A stretch of DNA of 64,000 nt from Ferruginibacter sp. GTDB lineage: Bacteria > Bacteroidota > Bacteroidia > Chitinophagales > Chitinophagaceae. Both the position numbers and the translations under genes were made by a program. Where the stretch lies: positions 62,001-126,000 of the forward strand of contig JAGOAX010000007.1 in the NCBI GenBank assembly GCA_017983695.1. The letters are read 5' to 3'. Below are positions 1-9,638 of the stretch, piece by piece. Numbering within the stretch: position 1 is the first letter of the stretch; every line of letters begins with the position of its first letter. The notes beneath the pieces are model-generated. The model saw only the letters and a program-made list of their open reading frames with translations. It was not told where the DNA came from and made no database searches.

Positions 1-1027
1 CAGATGTAGTGATCATATCAATTGAAGTGCGGTATTTTTCAAATACTTCAAATACTTTACGTAAAAACCCATAAGCCAGTAACATGCGGCTGCTTTTTAC
101 ACGTATGGCTGTAATACCATCTTTTGCTGCAACAGCTTTTACACCAACGCTGCCTGCTTTTTCTGCAATCAAAGTTCCTTTGGCAGAAGGCTCCATGGTA
201 TTCAGCAATCTTACAGGCACATTATAAAATTGTGCCGGCCAAATACTGGCCGGGTGTAAAATTTTAGCGCCAAAGTAAGCAAGCTCAGCTGCCTCTTCAA
301 AACTTAATTGCTCAATGGCAAAAGTTTTATTCACAATCCGGGGATCGTTGTTGTGCATACCATCAATATCTGTCCATATTTCGCAAACACTGGCATTAAT
401 GGCCGCTGCAATTAATGATGCACTGTAATCGCTGCCGCCCCTTTTTAAATTATCCACTTCGCCCCTTGCGTTACGGCAAATATATCCCTGTGTGATAAAC
501 AATTTTTTATCGCTGTGCTGTTTTAATTGTTGAGCCAGTTTTACTTTTATAGCGCCAACCTGCGGTTCATCATAAGCATCAATGGTCATAAACTCCAATG
601 CAGGTAACAAAGCATGATCAATATTATTTTCTGTTAGATAAATAGAAAATAATTTGGTGCTTAACAATTCTCCCTGTGCCAGTATGTCCCTGTTTAAAGA
701 TTCGCTGAAAGATATTCTTAAAATGATGTACAAAAATTCAAAATGCTCCTGTAATACCCTGCCTGCACTTTGTAAACCCGATTCGGTTTTCAATAACTGT
801 GTAACAAAATCTTTATAATGATTTTCTAATTTTTCAATTAACTGTTTGGCTTCTGCCTTATTATTAGTAGCCATCGCATTACCAATTTCTACCAAATTGT
901 TAGTAGTTCCGCTTAAAGCAGATAACACCACAATCTTACTTTCATCATCTGCAGTTATCAATTGCGATACCTGGTGCATTCTTTCCGGCTTACCAACGCT
1001 GGTGCCGCCAAATTTCATTATTTTCAT
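1..1027 (-). CDS. lysC: Aspartate kinase (partial, C-terminus outside window)
   Basis: Catalyses phosphorylation of aspartate, the first step of the aspartate family pathway (Lys, Thr, Met, diaminopimelate). Reading the minus strand from 1027 gives MKIMKFGGTSVG, the N-terminal KFGGTS signature of aspartokinases (residues 5-10). The frame stays open for 342 codons to the window edge. The last visible residues, VFEKYRTSIDMITTS, match the start of the ACT regulatory domain, so the whole kinase domain is present and the ACT part is cut. The short KFGGTSVG start suits a monofunctional LysC, but a ThrA-type fusion to homoserine dehydrogenase cannot be excluded because the C-terminus is missing. A second in-frame ATG lies three codons downstream. 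The upstream leader holds a stem-loop plus G7 tract directly before the start. Confidence 0.9.
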   Translation of the reverse strand, partial: MKIMKFGGTSVGKPERMHQVSQLITADDESKIVVLSALSGTTNNLVEIGNAMATNNKAEAKQLIEKLENHYKDFVTQLLKTESGLQSAGRVLQEHFEFLYIILRISFSESLNRDILAQGELLSTKLFSIYLTENNIDHALLPALEFMTIDAYDEPQVGAIKVKLAQQLKQHSDKKLFITQGYICRNARGEVDNLKRGGSDYSASLIAAAINASVCEIWTDIDGMHNNDPRIVNKTFAIEQLSFEEAAELAYFGAKILHPASIWPAQFYNVPVRLLNTMEPSAKGTLIAEKAGSVGVKAVAAKDGITAIRVKSSRMLLAYGFLRKVFEVFEKYRTSIDMITTS

Positions 1028-1030
1028 AAT

Positions 1031-1054
1031 CCCCCCCTACGCCGCTATTGCGGC
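1031..1054 (-). repeat. Stem-loop plus G-tail repeat before lysC
   Basis: On the minus strand GCCGC-AATA-GCGGC is followed by GTA and seven G, then ATT and the lysC ATG. The layout (palindrome, then a T(T)AGGGGG tail facing a start codon) matches the repeat copies at ruvX, dnaJ and trmH, though the arms differ. On the plus strand the same hairpin is followed by seven T and looks like a terminator, but no plus-strand gene precedes it. Confidence 0.5.
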
Positions 1055-1124
1055 TTTTTTTAATTAAAAATGATTTTAAATTTTTTGCAAAAGTATTCCA
1101 TGTAGGGGGCTATTCCAAATGCAA

Positions 1125-2204
1125 TCAGGGAAAAGAGAGTGAAAACTTCTCCCCCATTTTTTTTAAATCCTCCACCACAGCATCTACCAAAGGTATTCCG
1201 CTAATCATACGTTCAGCTTCCATTTCCCGTTCCGGATCGCCGGGTATTATAACCCTTTCCTGCCCTTCAATGGTTTTTGCAGAACGAAACCGCAGTATCC
1301 AGTTATCCATATGCTGTTTAAATTCAGCTGCAGTTCTAAATGCATCTATTCGCATTGCGCCAAAAAAATGACCGATACCTTCGCCGGGCATATTTTCGGG
1401 CATAGGCACATAAGCAGGGAACGGCGGTACCCACGGCCCGTAATTAGCACCGCTTAATACCGCTGAAAAAATATCCACTATTGCACCTAATGCATAACCT
1501 TTGTGGCTACTATGTTCTCTATCGCTGCCTAACGGTAAAAGTGAGCCGCCAATTTTTAATTCATTGGCATTTGTACTGCTAGCTCCTTCTTTTGTTTGTA
1601 TCCAGCCAAGCGGTGCGTCAGCATTTTTGCGTTGTAATATTTCCAGTTTACCATTGGCGGCAGTAGTTGTTGCAAAGTCAGCAACAAAGGCGGGTTCTTT
1701 ACCGGCAGGTATGGCAACAGCAATGGGGTTGGTGCCCAGCATTCTTTCTACAGAAAATGTTGGCGCCACTAATGCACTGGCATTAGTCATGGCAATACCT
1801 ATCATCTCATTCGGCAAAGCCATCATGGCATGATAACCTGCAATACCAAAATGATTACTGTTTTTTACACTTACCCAGCCTGTGCCTGCATTTTTTGCTT
1901 TATCAATAGCCACCTGCATGGCATAAGGCGCTACCACCAAACCCAGGCCCCTGTCACCATCAACCACTGCTGTTGAAGGTGTTTCATGTACAATTTTTAA
2001 ATGGGGTGAGGCATTTACACGTTTGGCTTCCCACAAGCGTACATAACCGCTCAGCCTTGCCACACCATGGCTGTCAATACCACGTAAGTCTGCCGACAGT
2101 AATGCTTTTGAGGCTATCGCTGCATCTGCTTCGCTGCACCCTATCTTTAAAAAAGCAGCTGTGCAAAACGAATACAACTGCTGGTAAGTAAATATCTTTT
2201 CCAT
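1125..2204 (-). CDS. Ldh_2 family malate/L-lactate-type dehydrogenase
   Basis: A 359-residue NAD(P)-dependent 2-hydroxyacid oxidoreductase of the Ldh_2 family (malate, ureidoglycolate, sulfolactate and related dehydrogenases), probably cytosolic. The signature DSHGVAR is at residues 44-50, with the family's catalytic His in this motif. SNHFG follows at 116-120, and a TNASALVAP stretch and a GTNPIAVAIPA stretch lie downstream. Length is normal for the family. The true substrate cannot be told from sequence; homologues act on malate, lactate, sulfolactate or Delta1-piperideine-2-carboxylate. It stands alone between the lysC leader and the Spy-like gene, whose terminator lies just upstream, so it probably has its own promoter. 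Confidence 0.85.
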   Translation of the reverse strand: MEKIFTYQQLYSFCTAAFLKIGCSEADAAIASKALLSADLRGIDSHGVARLSGYVRLWEAKRVNASPHLKIVHETPSTAVVDGDRGLGLVVAPYAMQVAIDKAKNAGTGWVSVKNSNHFGIAGYHAMMALPNEMIGIAMTNASALVAPTFSVERMLGTNPIAVAIPAGKEPAFVADFATTTAANGKLEILQRKNADAPLGWIQTKEGASSTNANELKIGGSLLPLGSDREHSSHKGYALGAIVDIFSAVLSGANYGPWVPPFPAYVPMPENMPGEGIGHFFGAMRIDAFRTAAEFKQHMDNWILRFRSAKTIEGQERVIIPGDPEREMEAERMISGIPLVDAVVEDLKKMGEKFSLSFP

Positions 2205-2231
2205 GCGGCAAAAATAAGTTATTACAAAAGA

Positions 2232-2258
2232 AAAGCCGCCCCGGTAAAGGACGGCTTT
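2232..2258 (-). terminator. Intrinsic terminator of the Spy/CpxP-like gene
   Basis: Stem AAAGCCG/CGGCTTT with further pairing inside one mismatch. Read on the minus strand it is followed by TTTTCTTTTG. It lies 35 bp after the stop of the minus-strand gene ending at 2293. Confidence 0.7.
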
Positions 2259-2292
2259 CTTTTTTGCTCAACTACCCCTTGTATAACTTATT

Positions 2293-2712
2293 TTATTGCT
2301 CATCCATAACAGCGTTCTTCTTCTTATTTTTTTGTTTTTCCTTCATCAGTTGTTTCATTTTAGCTTTTTGCTCATCATTTAAAACAGCGCCTGTACTTTT
2401 CAGCTGCTCCTGCCGCACTGCTTTTAATTTAGCTTCCTTTTCTTCAGGTGTCAGCTTATTATCATTCTTTATCTCATCCATCTTTGCCTTATTATCCTGC
2501 TGCAGCCCTTTTAATTTTGATTTTTGTTCCCTGCTGAGGTTTAAATCTTTCATCATTTGTTTTTTACCTACTTTCCCTTGCTTAGCACCTGTAACAGCTG
2601 AAAGAGAATCTGACGATTGTTTTGTGGCTGACTTAGCTCTTTGTACTTGCGCAAATGAGCAGGATATGCTAATGATAAACGCCAGCAGGATACTTATTTT
2701 TTTCATGTTCAA
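2293..2712 (-). CDS. Small secreted Spy/CpxP-like Lys-rich protein
   Basis: A 139-residue protein with a Sec signal peptide (hydrophobic core about residues 6-18, cleavage likely after SFAQ), then a very Lys/Gln-rich helical region. The segment LNLSREQKSKLKGL, and later LNDEQKAKMKQL, are two copies of the Leu-Thr/Ser-x-x-Gln pattern of LTXXQ proteins (Spy, CpxP), which are periplasmic anti-aggregation or stress-sensing proteins in Enterobacteria. The family match rests on this pattern only. In Bacteroidota such proteins are common and uncharacterised. The start may be the second Met, two codons in (2706). It is a single gene with its own terminator. Confidence 0.6.
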   Translation of the reverse strand: MNMKKISILLAFIISISCSFAQVQRAKSATKQSSDSLSAVTGAKQGKVGKKQMMKDLNLSREQKSKLKGLQQDNKAKMDEIKNDNKLTPEEKEAKLKAVRQEQLKSTGAVLNDEQKAKMKQLMKEKQKNKKKNAVMDEQ

Positions 2713-2778
2713 TGATTTTTTATTTTTTATAGATACTAAATTAACCAGAAAGTTTAATGCGGGGTATATATAAATGCA

Positions 2779-2801
2779 AACCCCGCCATAAAGACGGGGT
2801 T
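2779..2801 (-). terminator. Terminator of glutamine synthetase III gene
   Basis: Stem AACCCCG/CGGGGTT with a 9-base loop, 53 bp downstream of the GSIII stop on the minus strand, followed by TTTGCATTTAT. Confidence 0.65.
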
Positions 2802-2853
2802 AACAACGATTGCGTCCCTCAATAAAGTGGAACAGATTTGCTTGCCAGCTATT

Positions 2854-5049
2854 TTATCTTAAGAAAAGCATTTCTCTGTATTTTGGTAATAACCAGTGAG
2901 CATCATCAACTATCAATTCCAGTTTATCGACATGATAGCGGATAACATCAAAATACTGCCCTTTTACTTTTTCGCAATAAGCAATAGCTTTTGCTCTTGT
3001 ATCAGTCAGCTCGTTGGCTACTTTCCTTTCTTCAATCATTTTTTCAACACTGTCGCCTAAAATAGAAATATGATTGCTTATTGCTTCCAGCAATTGTACC
3101 TGGTTGGCATAAGCTGGCTCTTTTAAGCCGGCATCTTTTAAACCTTTTACATTGTTGATTAAAATGTTTTGGTACTTAACAGCAGATGGGAATATAAATG
3201 TTGTAGCCAGCTCTCCCATTATCCTTGCTTCAATCTGCACTTTTTTAATATAATCTTCCAGCATTATTTCGTGCCTTGCTTCCAGTTCAGAATGGCTGTA
3301 AATATCGTTGTTGGCAAATAGTTTTTTTGCTTTTTCAGTAACATAAGCATCCAAAGCCAGCGGCGTGGTTTTTACATTTTGTAAACCACGTTTTTCTGCT
3401 TCATTTGCCCATGCTTCACTATAACCATCGCCTTCAAATAAAACTTTTTTACTTTCAACAACATATTTCTGGATGATCTGCATTATTGCAACTTCCTTCT
3501 TCTCACCTTTGTCAATCAACGCATCAACATCTTTTTTAAATGTTTTTAATGTTTCTGCAACAATGGTGTTAATTACAGTCATGTTAGTTGCACAATTGGC
3601 TGCTGAACCAACCGCACGGAATTCAAACTTGTTTCCGGTGAATGCAAATGGAGAAGTTCTGTTACGGTCAGTGTTATCCAGCATTAATTCCGGAATACTC
3701 TTATGAATATCCAGTTTAAGCATAGCTTCATCCTGCTCATCGAACTTACCGCCAACACGGGTTTCAACCTGCTCTAATACCTGTGTTAAATACTTACCGA
3801 TAAATGCAGAGATGATTGCAGGAGGAGCTTCATTGGCACCCAAACGATGATCGTTACCGGCGCTGGCAATTGAAGCCCTTACAATATCAGCATAATCGTG
3901 CAATGCTTTAATGGTATTAACAAAGAATGTTAAGAACATTAAATTGGTTTTTGGCGTTTTACCAGGTGCTAATAAATTAACCCCGGTATCGGTAGCCATG
4001 CTCCAGTTATTATGCTTTCCACTACCGTTAATACCGGCAAATGGTTTTTCATGTAATAAAACTTTTAAGTTGTGGCGTTTTGCTACTCTTGTCATAATGT
4101 CCATCAACAACAAGTTGTGATCAACAGCAATATTTACTTCTTCAAAAATAGGCGCACATTCAAATTGTGCAGGTGCCACTTCATTATGACGTGTACGTAA
4201 AGGAATACCTAGTTTATAAGATTCAGATTCAAAATCTCTCATAAAAGCATACACCCTTTCTGGTATTGTTCCAAAGTAGTGATCTTCTAATTGCTGTCCT
4301 TTTGCAGGAGCATGACCAAACACGGTACGGCCTGTTAATACCAAGTCAGGACGTGCATTTGCCAAACCGGCATCAATTACAAAATATTCCTGCTCCCAAC
4401 CTAATGTTGGTGTAACTCTTGTTATATTTTTATCGAAATACTGGCAAACGTCAACAGCTGCTTTTTCAATAGCTACCAATGCTTTTAATAAAGGCGTTTT
4501 AGCATCTAAAGATTCGCCGGTATAAGAAACAAAAATGGTAGGGATACATAATGTTTTACCCTGGCCAATTTCCATAATAAATGCTGGAGAAGATGGATCC
4601 CATGCAGTATAACCTCGAGCCTCAAAAGTTGCCCTTAAGCCACCACTGGGGAAAGATGATGCATCCGGTTCCTGTTGAATTAAGGCGCCACCATCAAATT
4701 CTTCAATTGGTGTACCATCACCTTTTAACGTAAAAAATGAATCATGTTTTTCTGCCGATAAACCGGTAAGTGGTTGAAACCAGTGCGTAAAGTGTGTAAC
4801 ACCTTTGCTTTCTGCCCAGGCTTTTACACCATTAGCAATTTGGCCGCCCATTGAACGATCAATTTTTTTACCACTTTTAATAGAAGCTGCCAAACTCTTA
4901 TAAGCCTCGTCGCTTAAAAACTGACGGGCCACTTTAAGTGTAAACACATTTTCGTTAAAGATTCCGGTAATTTTAGACACGCCTGATACATTAACTTCCG
5001 CAGGACTACTGGCTAGGCTATCCAGTGCATTGAAACGTAAAGATTGCAT
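2854..5049 (-). CDS. glnN: Glutamine synthetase type III
   Basis: Makes glutamine from glutamate, ammonia and ATP in the cytosol. The protein is 731 residues from MQSLRFNALDSL, the normal length for dodecameric GSIII, which is much longer than GSI or GSII and typical of Bacteroidota. The ATP-binding segment GINGSGKHNNW is near residue 340. The C-terminal extension ending in a YREMLFLR tail is typical of GSIII. The frame also opens 11 codons earlier (5082), but those residues look non-coding and the conserved N-terminus begins at 5049. The gene is monocistronic, with a terminator downstream. The 110 bp upstream are very AT-rich; I see no clear nitrogen-control site. Confidence 0.93.
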   Translation of the reverse strand: MQSLRFNALDSLASSPAEVNVSGVSKITGIFNENVFTLKVARQFLSDEAYKSLAASIKSGKKIDRSMGGQIANGVKAWAESKGVTHFTHWFQPLTGLSAEKHDSFFTLKGDGTPIEEFDGGALIQQEPDASSFPSGGLRATFEARGYTAWDPSSPAFIMEIGQGKTLCIPTIFVSYTGESLDAKTPLLKALVAIEKAAVDVCQYFDKNITRVTPTLGWEQEYFVIDAGLANARPDLVLTGRTVFGHAPAKGQQLEDHYFGTIPERVYAFMRDFESESYKLGIPLRTRHNEVAPAQFECAPIFEEVNIAVDHNLLLMDIMTRVAKRHNLKVLLHEKPFAGINGSGKHNNWSMATDTGVNLLAPGKTPKTNLMFLTFFVNTIKALHDYADIVRASIASAGNDHRLGANEAPPAIISAFIGKYLTQVLEQVETRVGGKFDEQDEAMLKLDIHKSIPELMLDNTDRNRTSPFAFTGNKFEFRAVGSAANCATNMTVINTIVAETLKTFKKDVDALIDKGEKKEVAIMQIIQKYVVESKKVLFEGDGYSEAWANEAEKRGLQNVKTTPLALDAYVTEKAKKLFANNDIYSHSELEARHEIMLEDYIKKVQIEARIMGELATTFIFPSAVKYQNILINNVKGLKDAGLKEPAYANQVQLLEAISNHISILGDSVEKMIEERKVANELTDTRAKAIAYCEKVKGQYFDVIRYHVDKLELIVDDAHWLLPKYREMLFLR

Positions 5050-5159
5050 ATTTTTAAGTTTTATACCACAAAAAAACGTCAAAATTCGTTATAAAACAAT
5101 TTTTTTATTGTCTTTGTTATAAAAAATTGACCATTTGTGGATAAAAACAAAATATGATT

Positions 5160-6428
5160 TTATTTTTTAATTTTAAAACCTTTACGCAATCGTTCCCAGT
5201 TAATATTACAAACCACCGGAGTTATTAAAAAGCATAAATAAACACTCCGGTAACGAACCAGGGACCCCAGGTTGGGCATGATATAACCAATAAAAAGAAG
5301 CATGGCAAGAGTAAAGAAAACTCCGAAAAGTATAAAAGTATTATACTGCTTATGCTCTTCTTTTCGTCTAAAAAAAATAAAAAGCACAAAAAGCAGCTGG
5401 TAAATTACTGTTTCGATAATTACCGGAAGCATACTTTTTGTTGGCACTTCATAAATATAGGGTCGTAACAAAAGGTGATTATAAGCCTGGGGGGCATTAT
5501 ATAAAAAACTTTTAAAGGTTGGATACAAGGTATCGGTTTCAAGTTGTGAAACGGCTTTGGGCAATGTAAAAAAATCGGCTTGCTTTTGCGCAACGGTTGC
5601 AGGTGGATTGACAGCCTTAAAAACACTGTTGATATTAAAAAAAATCAATCCCAATATTATATACCCGGCAATAAAACTCCGTAGCGGTGGCCAGTTAAAT
5701 TTTTTAACCAGTACCCATATTATAAGTGCCGGCAAAACATTTATTAAAACATAACTCCTTATTAAAAATAATACAGCAAATGCCAGTATTATTACAAGCA
5801 CCCTTTTTTTACTAAATACATTTTGCTGTAAAGAATGAAAAACGGCATATGATAAAAAGCCCAGCGTAGTAAATACAATTCCATCTTTTTGAACACCTGA
5901 AGTAAAATAGAGCATTGATGGCAGCAGGAAACAGCAGATAATTACACCCGGCTGCTGCTTTTTATAAATCTGGATAAACACCCTGTAAAATGCTACATGG
6001 CCTAAAAAACAAATGAAATTAAAGAACAAACTATTGATATAATAATTGCCCTGGCTAAAAATATCGCAAACAGAAAGAAATTTAATAATGATATTATTTC
6101 TCAGATCATTCCAGAAAGACTGAAAAGAATCAAATAAGCCGCCATAGCCTTTGATATAGTGAGAATGGAAAATATTGGTAAAATATTCCTTTGGGTTGTT
6201 CAATAATATCTGGTACTCTTTCCAACCCTCTCGGTTTACATCCCAGTAATCGTTGCCGGTATTATAAGTATTATAAGATATCCAGCCAATGGCCAGCCCT
6301 GCTATAATTTTTAATACAAAAAGCAATACGATCAACCTGGTGCTAAGCCCGGAGTTTTTAACAAAGGACACTTTAGTGATCAGCCAGCAAAGTATCAACA
6401 GGTAAACAAAAAAAAGAATGTAATCCAA
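5160..6428 (-). CDS. Polytopic inner-membrane protein, function unknown
   Basis: A 422-residue protein with about 9-11 hydrophobic segments beginning at residue 2. There is a large polar loop after the second segment (roughly residues 55-120), rich in Asn, Tyr and Trp. A segment reading SMLYFTSGVQKDGIVF in mid-protein recalls the conserved loop of EpsG/O-antigen-polymerase-like and GT-C glycosyltransferase proteins, where a serine-lysine-aspartate stretch follows a membrane helix. That similarity is suggestive only. No glycan gene cluster surrounds it. Its stop lies about 110 bp upstream of the GSIII start on the same strand, and it diverges from purL. Confidence 0.5.
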   Translation of the reverse strand: MDYILFFVYLLILCWLITKVSFVKNSGLSTRLIVLLFVLKIIAGLAIGWISYNTYNTGNDYWDVNREGWKEYQILLNNPKEYFTNIFHSHYIKGYGGLFDSFQSFWNDLRNNIIIKFLSVCDIFSQGNYYINSLFFNFICFLGHVAFYRVFIQIYKKQQPGVIICCFLLPSMLYFTSGVQKDGIVFTTLGFLSYAVFHSLQQNVFSKKRVLVIILAFAVLFLIRSYVLINVLPALIIWVLVKKFNWPPLRSFIAGYIILGLIFFNINSVFKAVNPPATVAQKQADFFTLPKAVSQLETDTLYPTFKSFLYNAPQAYNHLLLRPYIYEVPTKSMLPVIIETVIYQLLFVLFIFFRRKEEHKQYNTFILFGVFFTLAMLLFIGYIMPNLGSLVRYRSVYLCFLITPVVCNINWERLRKGFKIKK

Positions 6429-6502
6429 TACAGTAAATTTTCAATGTGGGAAGATAGTTAAAATATTTACTTTCTATCTACTGTAATAAAGTATCAGGAT
6501 GT

Positions 6503-6510
6503 TACCTTTG
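6503..6510 (+). promoter_or_regulatory. Putative -7 element of purL
   Basis: TACCTTTG matches the Bacteroidota -7 consensus TAnnTTTG and lies 30 bp before the purL ATG. The -33 TTTG box is not clear. Confidence 0.4.
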
Positions 6511-6539
6511 CATTTTCAAACAATTTCGCCACATCATTT

Positions 6540-8786
6540 ATGGAAGTAACAGTAAAAACTGCAGAACAATTACGTATTACAGCAGAAGAATTTGAATTAA
6601 TAAAACAAAAGCTTAACCGCACCCCTAACTTTACCGAGCTCTGTTGTTTCAGCGCCATGTGGAGTGAGCATTGCAGTTATAAAAATTCTATTAAGTGGCT
6701 AAAAACCTTACCCCGTGATGGAAAAAAAATGCTGGTAAAGGCCGGTGAAGAAAATGCGGGGCTGATGGATATCGGCGGTGGTTACGGTGTAGTATTTAAA
6801 ATTGAAAGTCATAATCATCCTTCTGCCATCGAACCCTTCCAGGGTGCGGCAACAGGTGTTGGCGGCATTAACCGTGATATTTTTACCATGGGTGCAAGGC
6901 CCATTGCATCTTTAAACAGTTTACGTTTTGGAAACTTAAAAGAAGCAAAAACACAACATCTTTTAGCTGGTGTAGTACATGGCATTGGCCATTATGGTAA
7001 TTGCTTTGGTGTACCAACAGTTGGCGGCGAAGTATATTTTGAAGACTGTTACCATACCAATCCGTTGGTAAATGCAATGAGTGTGGGTATTTTAAAAAAC
7101 GGTGAAACTATTTCTGCAACATCAGGTACTGTAAAAGGCAACCCTGTTTTTTTTGTAGGCAGCGCAACAGGTAAAGATGGTATTGGTGGTGCAAGTTTTG
7201 CCAGTGCAGATATTACTGCAGACAGTGCAGAAGATCTGCCGGCAGTACAGGTAGGTGATCCCTTCCAGGAAAAAAAATTATTAGAGGCCTGCCTTGAAGT
7301 GATGACAACAGGTGCAGTTGTTGGTATGCAGGATATGGGTGCAGCAGGTATTATCTGCAGCACCAGCGAAATGAGTGCAAAAGGCGAAATGGGTATGCGT
7401 ATTGATCTTGACAAAGTACCCACCCGCCAAAAAAATATGAAGGCCTGGGAATTATTATTAAGCGAAAGCCAGGAAAGAATGTTGATGGTGGTGGAAAAAG
7501 GAAAAGAAAAAGCAGTGCTTGATGTTTTTGAAAAATGGGATTTGCCCTGCAGCGAAATTGGTGAAGTTACCGACGATGGTTTGCTGCATTTTTATATGAA
7601 TGGAATTTTGGAAGCACAGTTACCTGCGTATGAATTAGTATTAGGCGGTGGCGCACCGCAAAACAGCAGGGAATATACCGAACCAAAATATTTTGAAAAG
7701 ATAAAAGCCTTTGATGCAGCAACAATTCCTGTTGCGGCAGATTTAAAAGCGGTAGCAGAGCAATTAATTCAAATACCAAATATTGCCAGCAAAAAATGGG
7801 TATATGTACAATACGACAGTATGGTTGGTGCAGGCAATGCCAGTACCAATGCGCCAAGCGATGCCGCTATTGTAATTGCAAAGCCAACCAATAAAGCATT
7901 GGCACTTACAACAGATTGTAACAGCCGTTATGTTTTTGCCGATCCGTACAAAGGTGCCATGATTGCTGTTGCAGAAGCTGCAAGAAATATTGTGTGCAGC
8001 GGTGGCGAACCGCTTGGTGTTACCAACTGTTTAAATTTTGGTAACCCTTACGACCCTCAGGTATATTATCAATTTGTAAATGCTATTAAAGGAATGGGCG
8101 AAGCCTGTATAAAATTTGATACCCCGGTAACCGGCGGTAATGTAAGTTTTTATAACCAGGGGCCCGAAGGTGCAGTATATCCAACACCTACAATTGGTAT
8201 GGTGGGCTTACTGGATAATGCAGATTGTAAAATGACAATGGATTTTAAAGAAACTGAAGATGAAATTTATTTAATCGGCATACCGAGAAATGATATTAAC
8301 TCATCGGAATATTTACATAAAATTTGTGGCGTTGAATTTTCACCTGCCCCCTATTTTGATTTGGATGAAGAATTTAACCTGCAGAAAGCCATTCATAAAA
8401 TGATTACCCATAAACTGATTGAATCGGCACATGATGTAAGTGAAGGTGGTTTATTTATAACATTAATGGAAAGTTGTTTTAATAACAACTTAGGCTTTAA
8501 TGTAAACAATCTGAATACCGAAATAAGAAAAGATGCTTTTTGGTTTGGCGAAAGCCAGAGCCGTGTGGTGGTTTCGGTAGCAAAAGAAAAACGTCAGGAC
8601 TTTGTACAGCTGTTAGAAAAACTGGAACCATTTGAAGTTGCATTTTTAGGTAATGTAACAGCCGGAGAAATAATTATTGACAGCGAAAGCTGGGGTAACG
8701 TAACTGAGTGGAAAGATAAATATGATAATGCGATTGGAAATTTATTAGCAGGACATGAAAGTGAGCATGCATTAGCTGCATTGTAA
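6540..8786 (+). CDS. purL: Phosphoribosylformylglycinamidine synthase subunit PurL
   Basis: Converts FGAR to FGAM in purine biosynthesis, using ammonia supplied by PurQ with PurS as adaptor. At 748 residues this is the small (Bacillus-type) PurL, not the 1,300-residue fused form. WSEHCSYKNS is at residues 41-50 and the ATP/Mg-binding stretch HNHPSAIEPFQGA at 91-103. Paired AIRS-type domains follow, with a second nucleotide-site motif region around GGNVSFYNQ. purQ and purS are not in the window. It starts a plus-strand run with the next three genes. It is unusually well preserved in frame and composition. Confidence 0.95.
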   Translation: MEVTVKTAEQLRITAEEFELIKQKLNRTPNFTELCCFSAMWSEHCSYKNSIKWLKTLPRDGKKMLVKAGEENAGLMDIGGGYGVVFKIESHNHPSAIEPFQGAATGVGGINRDIFTMGARPIASLNSLRFGNLKEAKTQHLLAGVVHGIGHYGNCFGVPTVGGEVYFEDCYHTNPLVNAMSVGILKNGETISATSGTVKGNPVFFVGSATGKDGIGGASFASADITADSAEDLPAVQVGDPFQEKKLLEACLEVMTTGAVVGMQDMGAAGIICSTSEMSAKGEMGMRIDLDKVPTRQKNMKAWELLLSESQERMLMVVEKGKEKAVLDVFEKWDLPCSEIGEVTDDGLLHFYMNGILEAQLPAYELVLGGGAPQNSREYTEPKYFEKIKAFDAATIPVAADLKAVAEQLIQIPNIASKKWVYVQYDSMVGAGNASTNAPSDAAIVIAKPTNKALALTTDCNSRYVFADPYKGAMIAVAEAARNIVCSGGEPLGVTNCLNFGNPYDPQVYYQFVNAIKGMGEACIKFDTPVTGGNVSFYNQGPEGAVYPTPTIGMVGLLDNADCKMTMDFKETEDEIYLIGIPRNDINSSEYLHKICGVEFSPAPYFDLDEEFNLQKAIHKMITHKLIESAHDVSEGGLFITLMESCFNNNLGFNVNNLNTEIRKDAFWFGESQSRVVVSVAKEKRQDFVQLLEKLEPFEVAFLGNVTAGEIIIDSESWGNVTEWKDKYDNAIGNLLAGHESEHALAAL

Positions 8787-8810
8787 TATATTTTACTTAA
8801 CATTTGTAGT

Positions 8811-9638
8811 ATGAAAAAAATATCTTTTCTCCTTTTACTTTTTGCAGTAGTAACAACACATGCTCAAAAGAAAACTACTTTTAGTATTCTTTTAGATTAT
8901 CATACTTCATTTTTACCAACTACAAGTATCAATTTTAATACAATTGAACATTCTGAAGCAAGCCGTACTCCTGATACAATAACTTTAAATAAAAGATTAT
9001 TTAACAGTACAGTAAACGCTTCTTATACAGCAAAACCCAGGCTGGCAGTTGGAGCAAGAGTTTCGCATAAATTAAATAAGACAATTACTATAACTGGAGG
9101 AATTGGGGTTTCGACTTTCAGTGCTATAAGAAGTAATACAATATCGTACAAATTAGTAACCACACAACAAGTAAAAGGGCCTTATACTTATAATCCGCCG
9201 AATAGCTTTTTACTTTATACAATCAATTTTCAATTAGAAAAAACAGGTTATGAAGGCTTTGCGAATTACTATTCTGAAGCTAAAGAGGAAAAAATTGAAT
9301 TTATGACTATCCAATTGCCTTTAGGAATTTTAATTAGCCCCAATAAAAGTAAATTCAGTTCAGGCATAGAAATCATTCCTACTACCATCTCAAAATATAA
9401 AGTCACACCTTATCCATCAAAAGGGAGAGAAGGAAATCAACTTAATGCCTACAGCAAAGAAAATCGATTTAATATTTCAGCAAGAATTAGTTTTGGATAT
9501 CAGATTAACAAATGCTTATCTTCTAGTATTTATTATGAGCAATATTTCCATTCATTAACACAAGGAGAAGCAAACCCTGAATTAACTCCTAAAACAGTTG
9601 GTGTTACATTAATTGCGAAACTTCCAACTTTTAAATAA
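8811..9638 (+). CDS. Putative outer-membrane beta-barrel-type protein
   Basis: A 275-residue protein with a clear signal peptide (cleavage likely after THAQ, residue 19). The body shows alternating polar/hydrophobic segments such as ISARISFGYQIN and IYYEQYFH, typical of small outer-membrane barrels. I do not recognise a named family. Codon use is more A/T-rich than in flanking purL and hldD. It starts 24 bp after purL, and its TAA directly abuts the hldD ATG with no gap. Co-transcription with hldD, a lipopolysaccharide gene, is consistent with an envelope location, but no function can be assigned. Confidence 0.6.
   Translation: MKKISFLLLLFAVVTTHAQKKTTFSILLDYHTSFLPTTSINFNTIEHSEASRTPDTITLNKRLFNSTVNASYTAKPRLAVGARVSHKLNKTITITGGIGVSTFSAIRSNTISYKLVTTQQVKGPYTYNPPNSFLLYTINFQLEKTGYEGFANYYSEAKEEKIEFMTIQLPLGILISPNKSKFSSGIEIIPTTISKYKVTPYPSKGREGNQLNAYSKENRFNISARISFGYQINKCLSSSIYYEQYFHSLTQGEANPELTPKTVGVTLIAKLPTFK

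Noticed and set aside
1041..1061. Plus-strand intrinsic terminator
   Set aside because: Hairpin plus T7 is real, but no plus-strand gene precedes it and its layout matches the repeat family upstream of lysC.
2264..2773. 169-residue plus-strand open frame over the Spy-like gene
   Set aside because: It is the antisense shadow of a Lys/Gln-rich secreted protein, rich in Phe/Ser/Cys, with no family resemblance.
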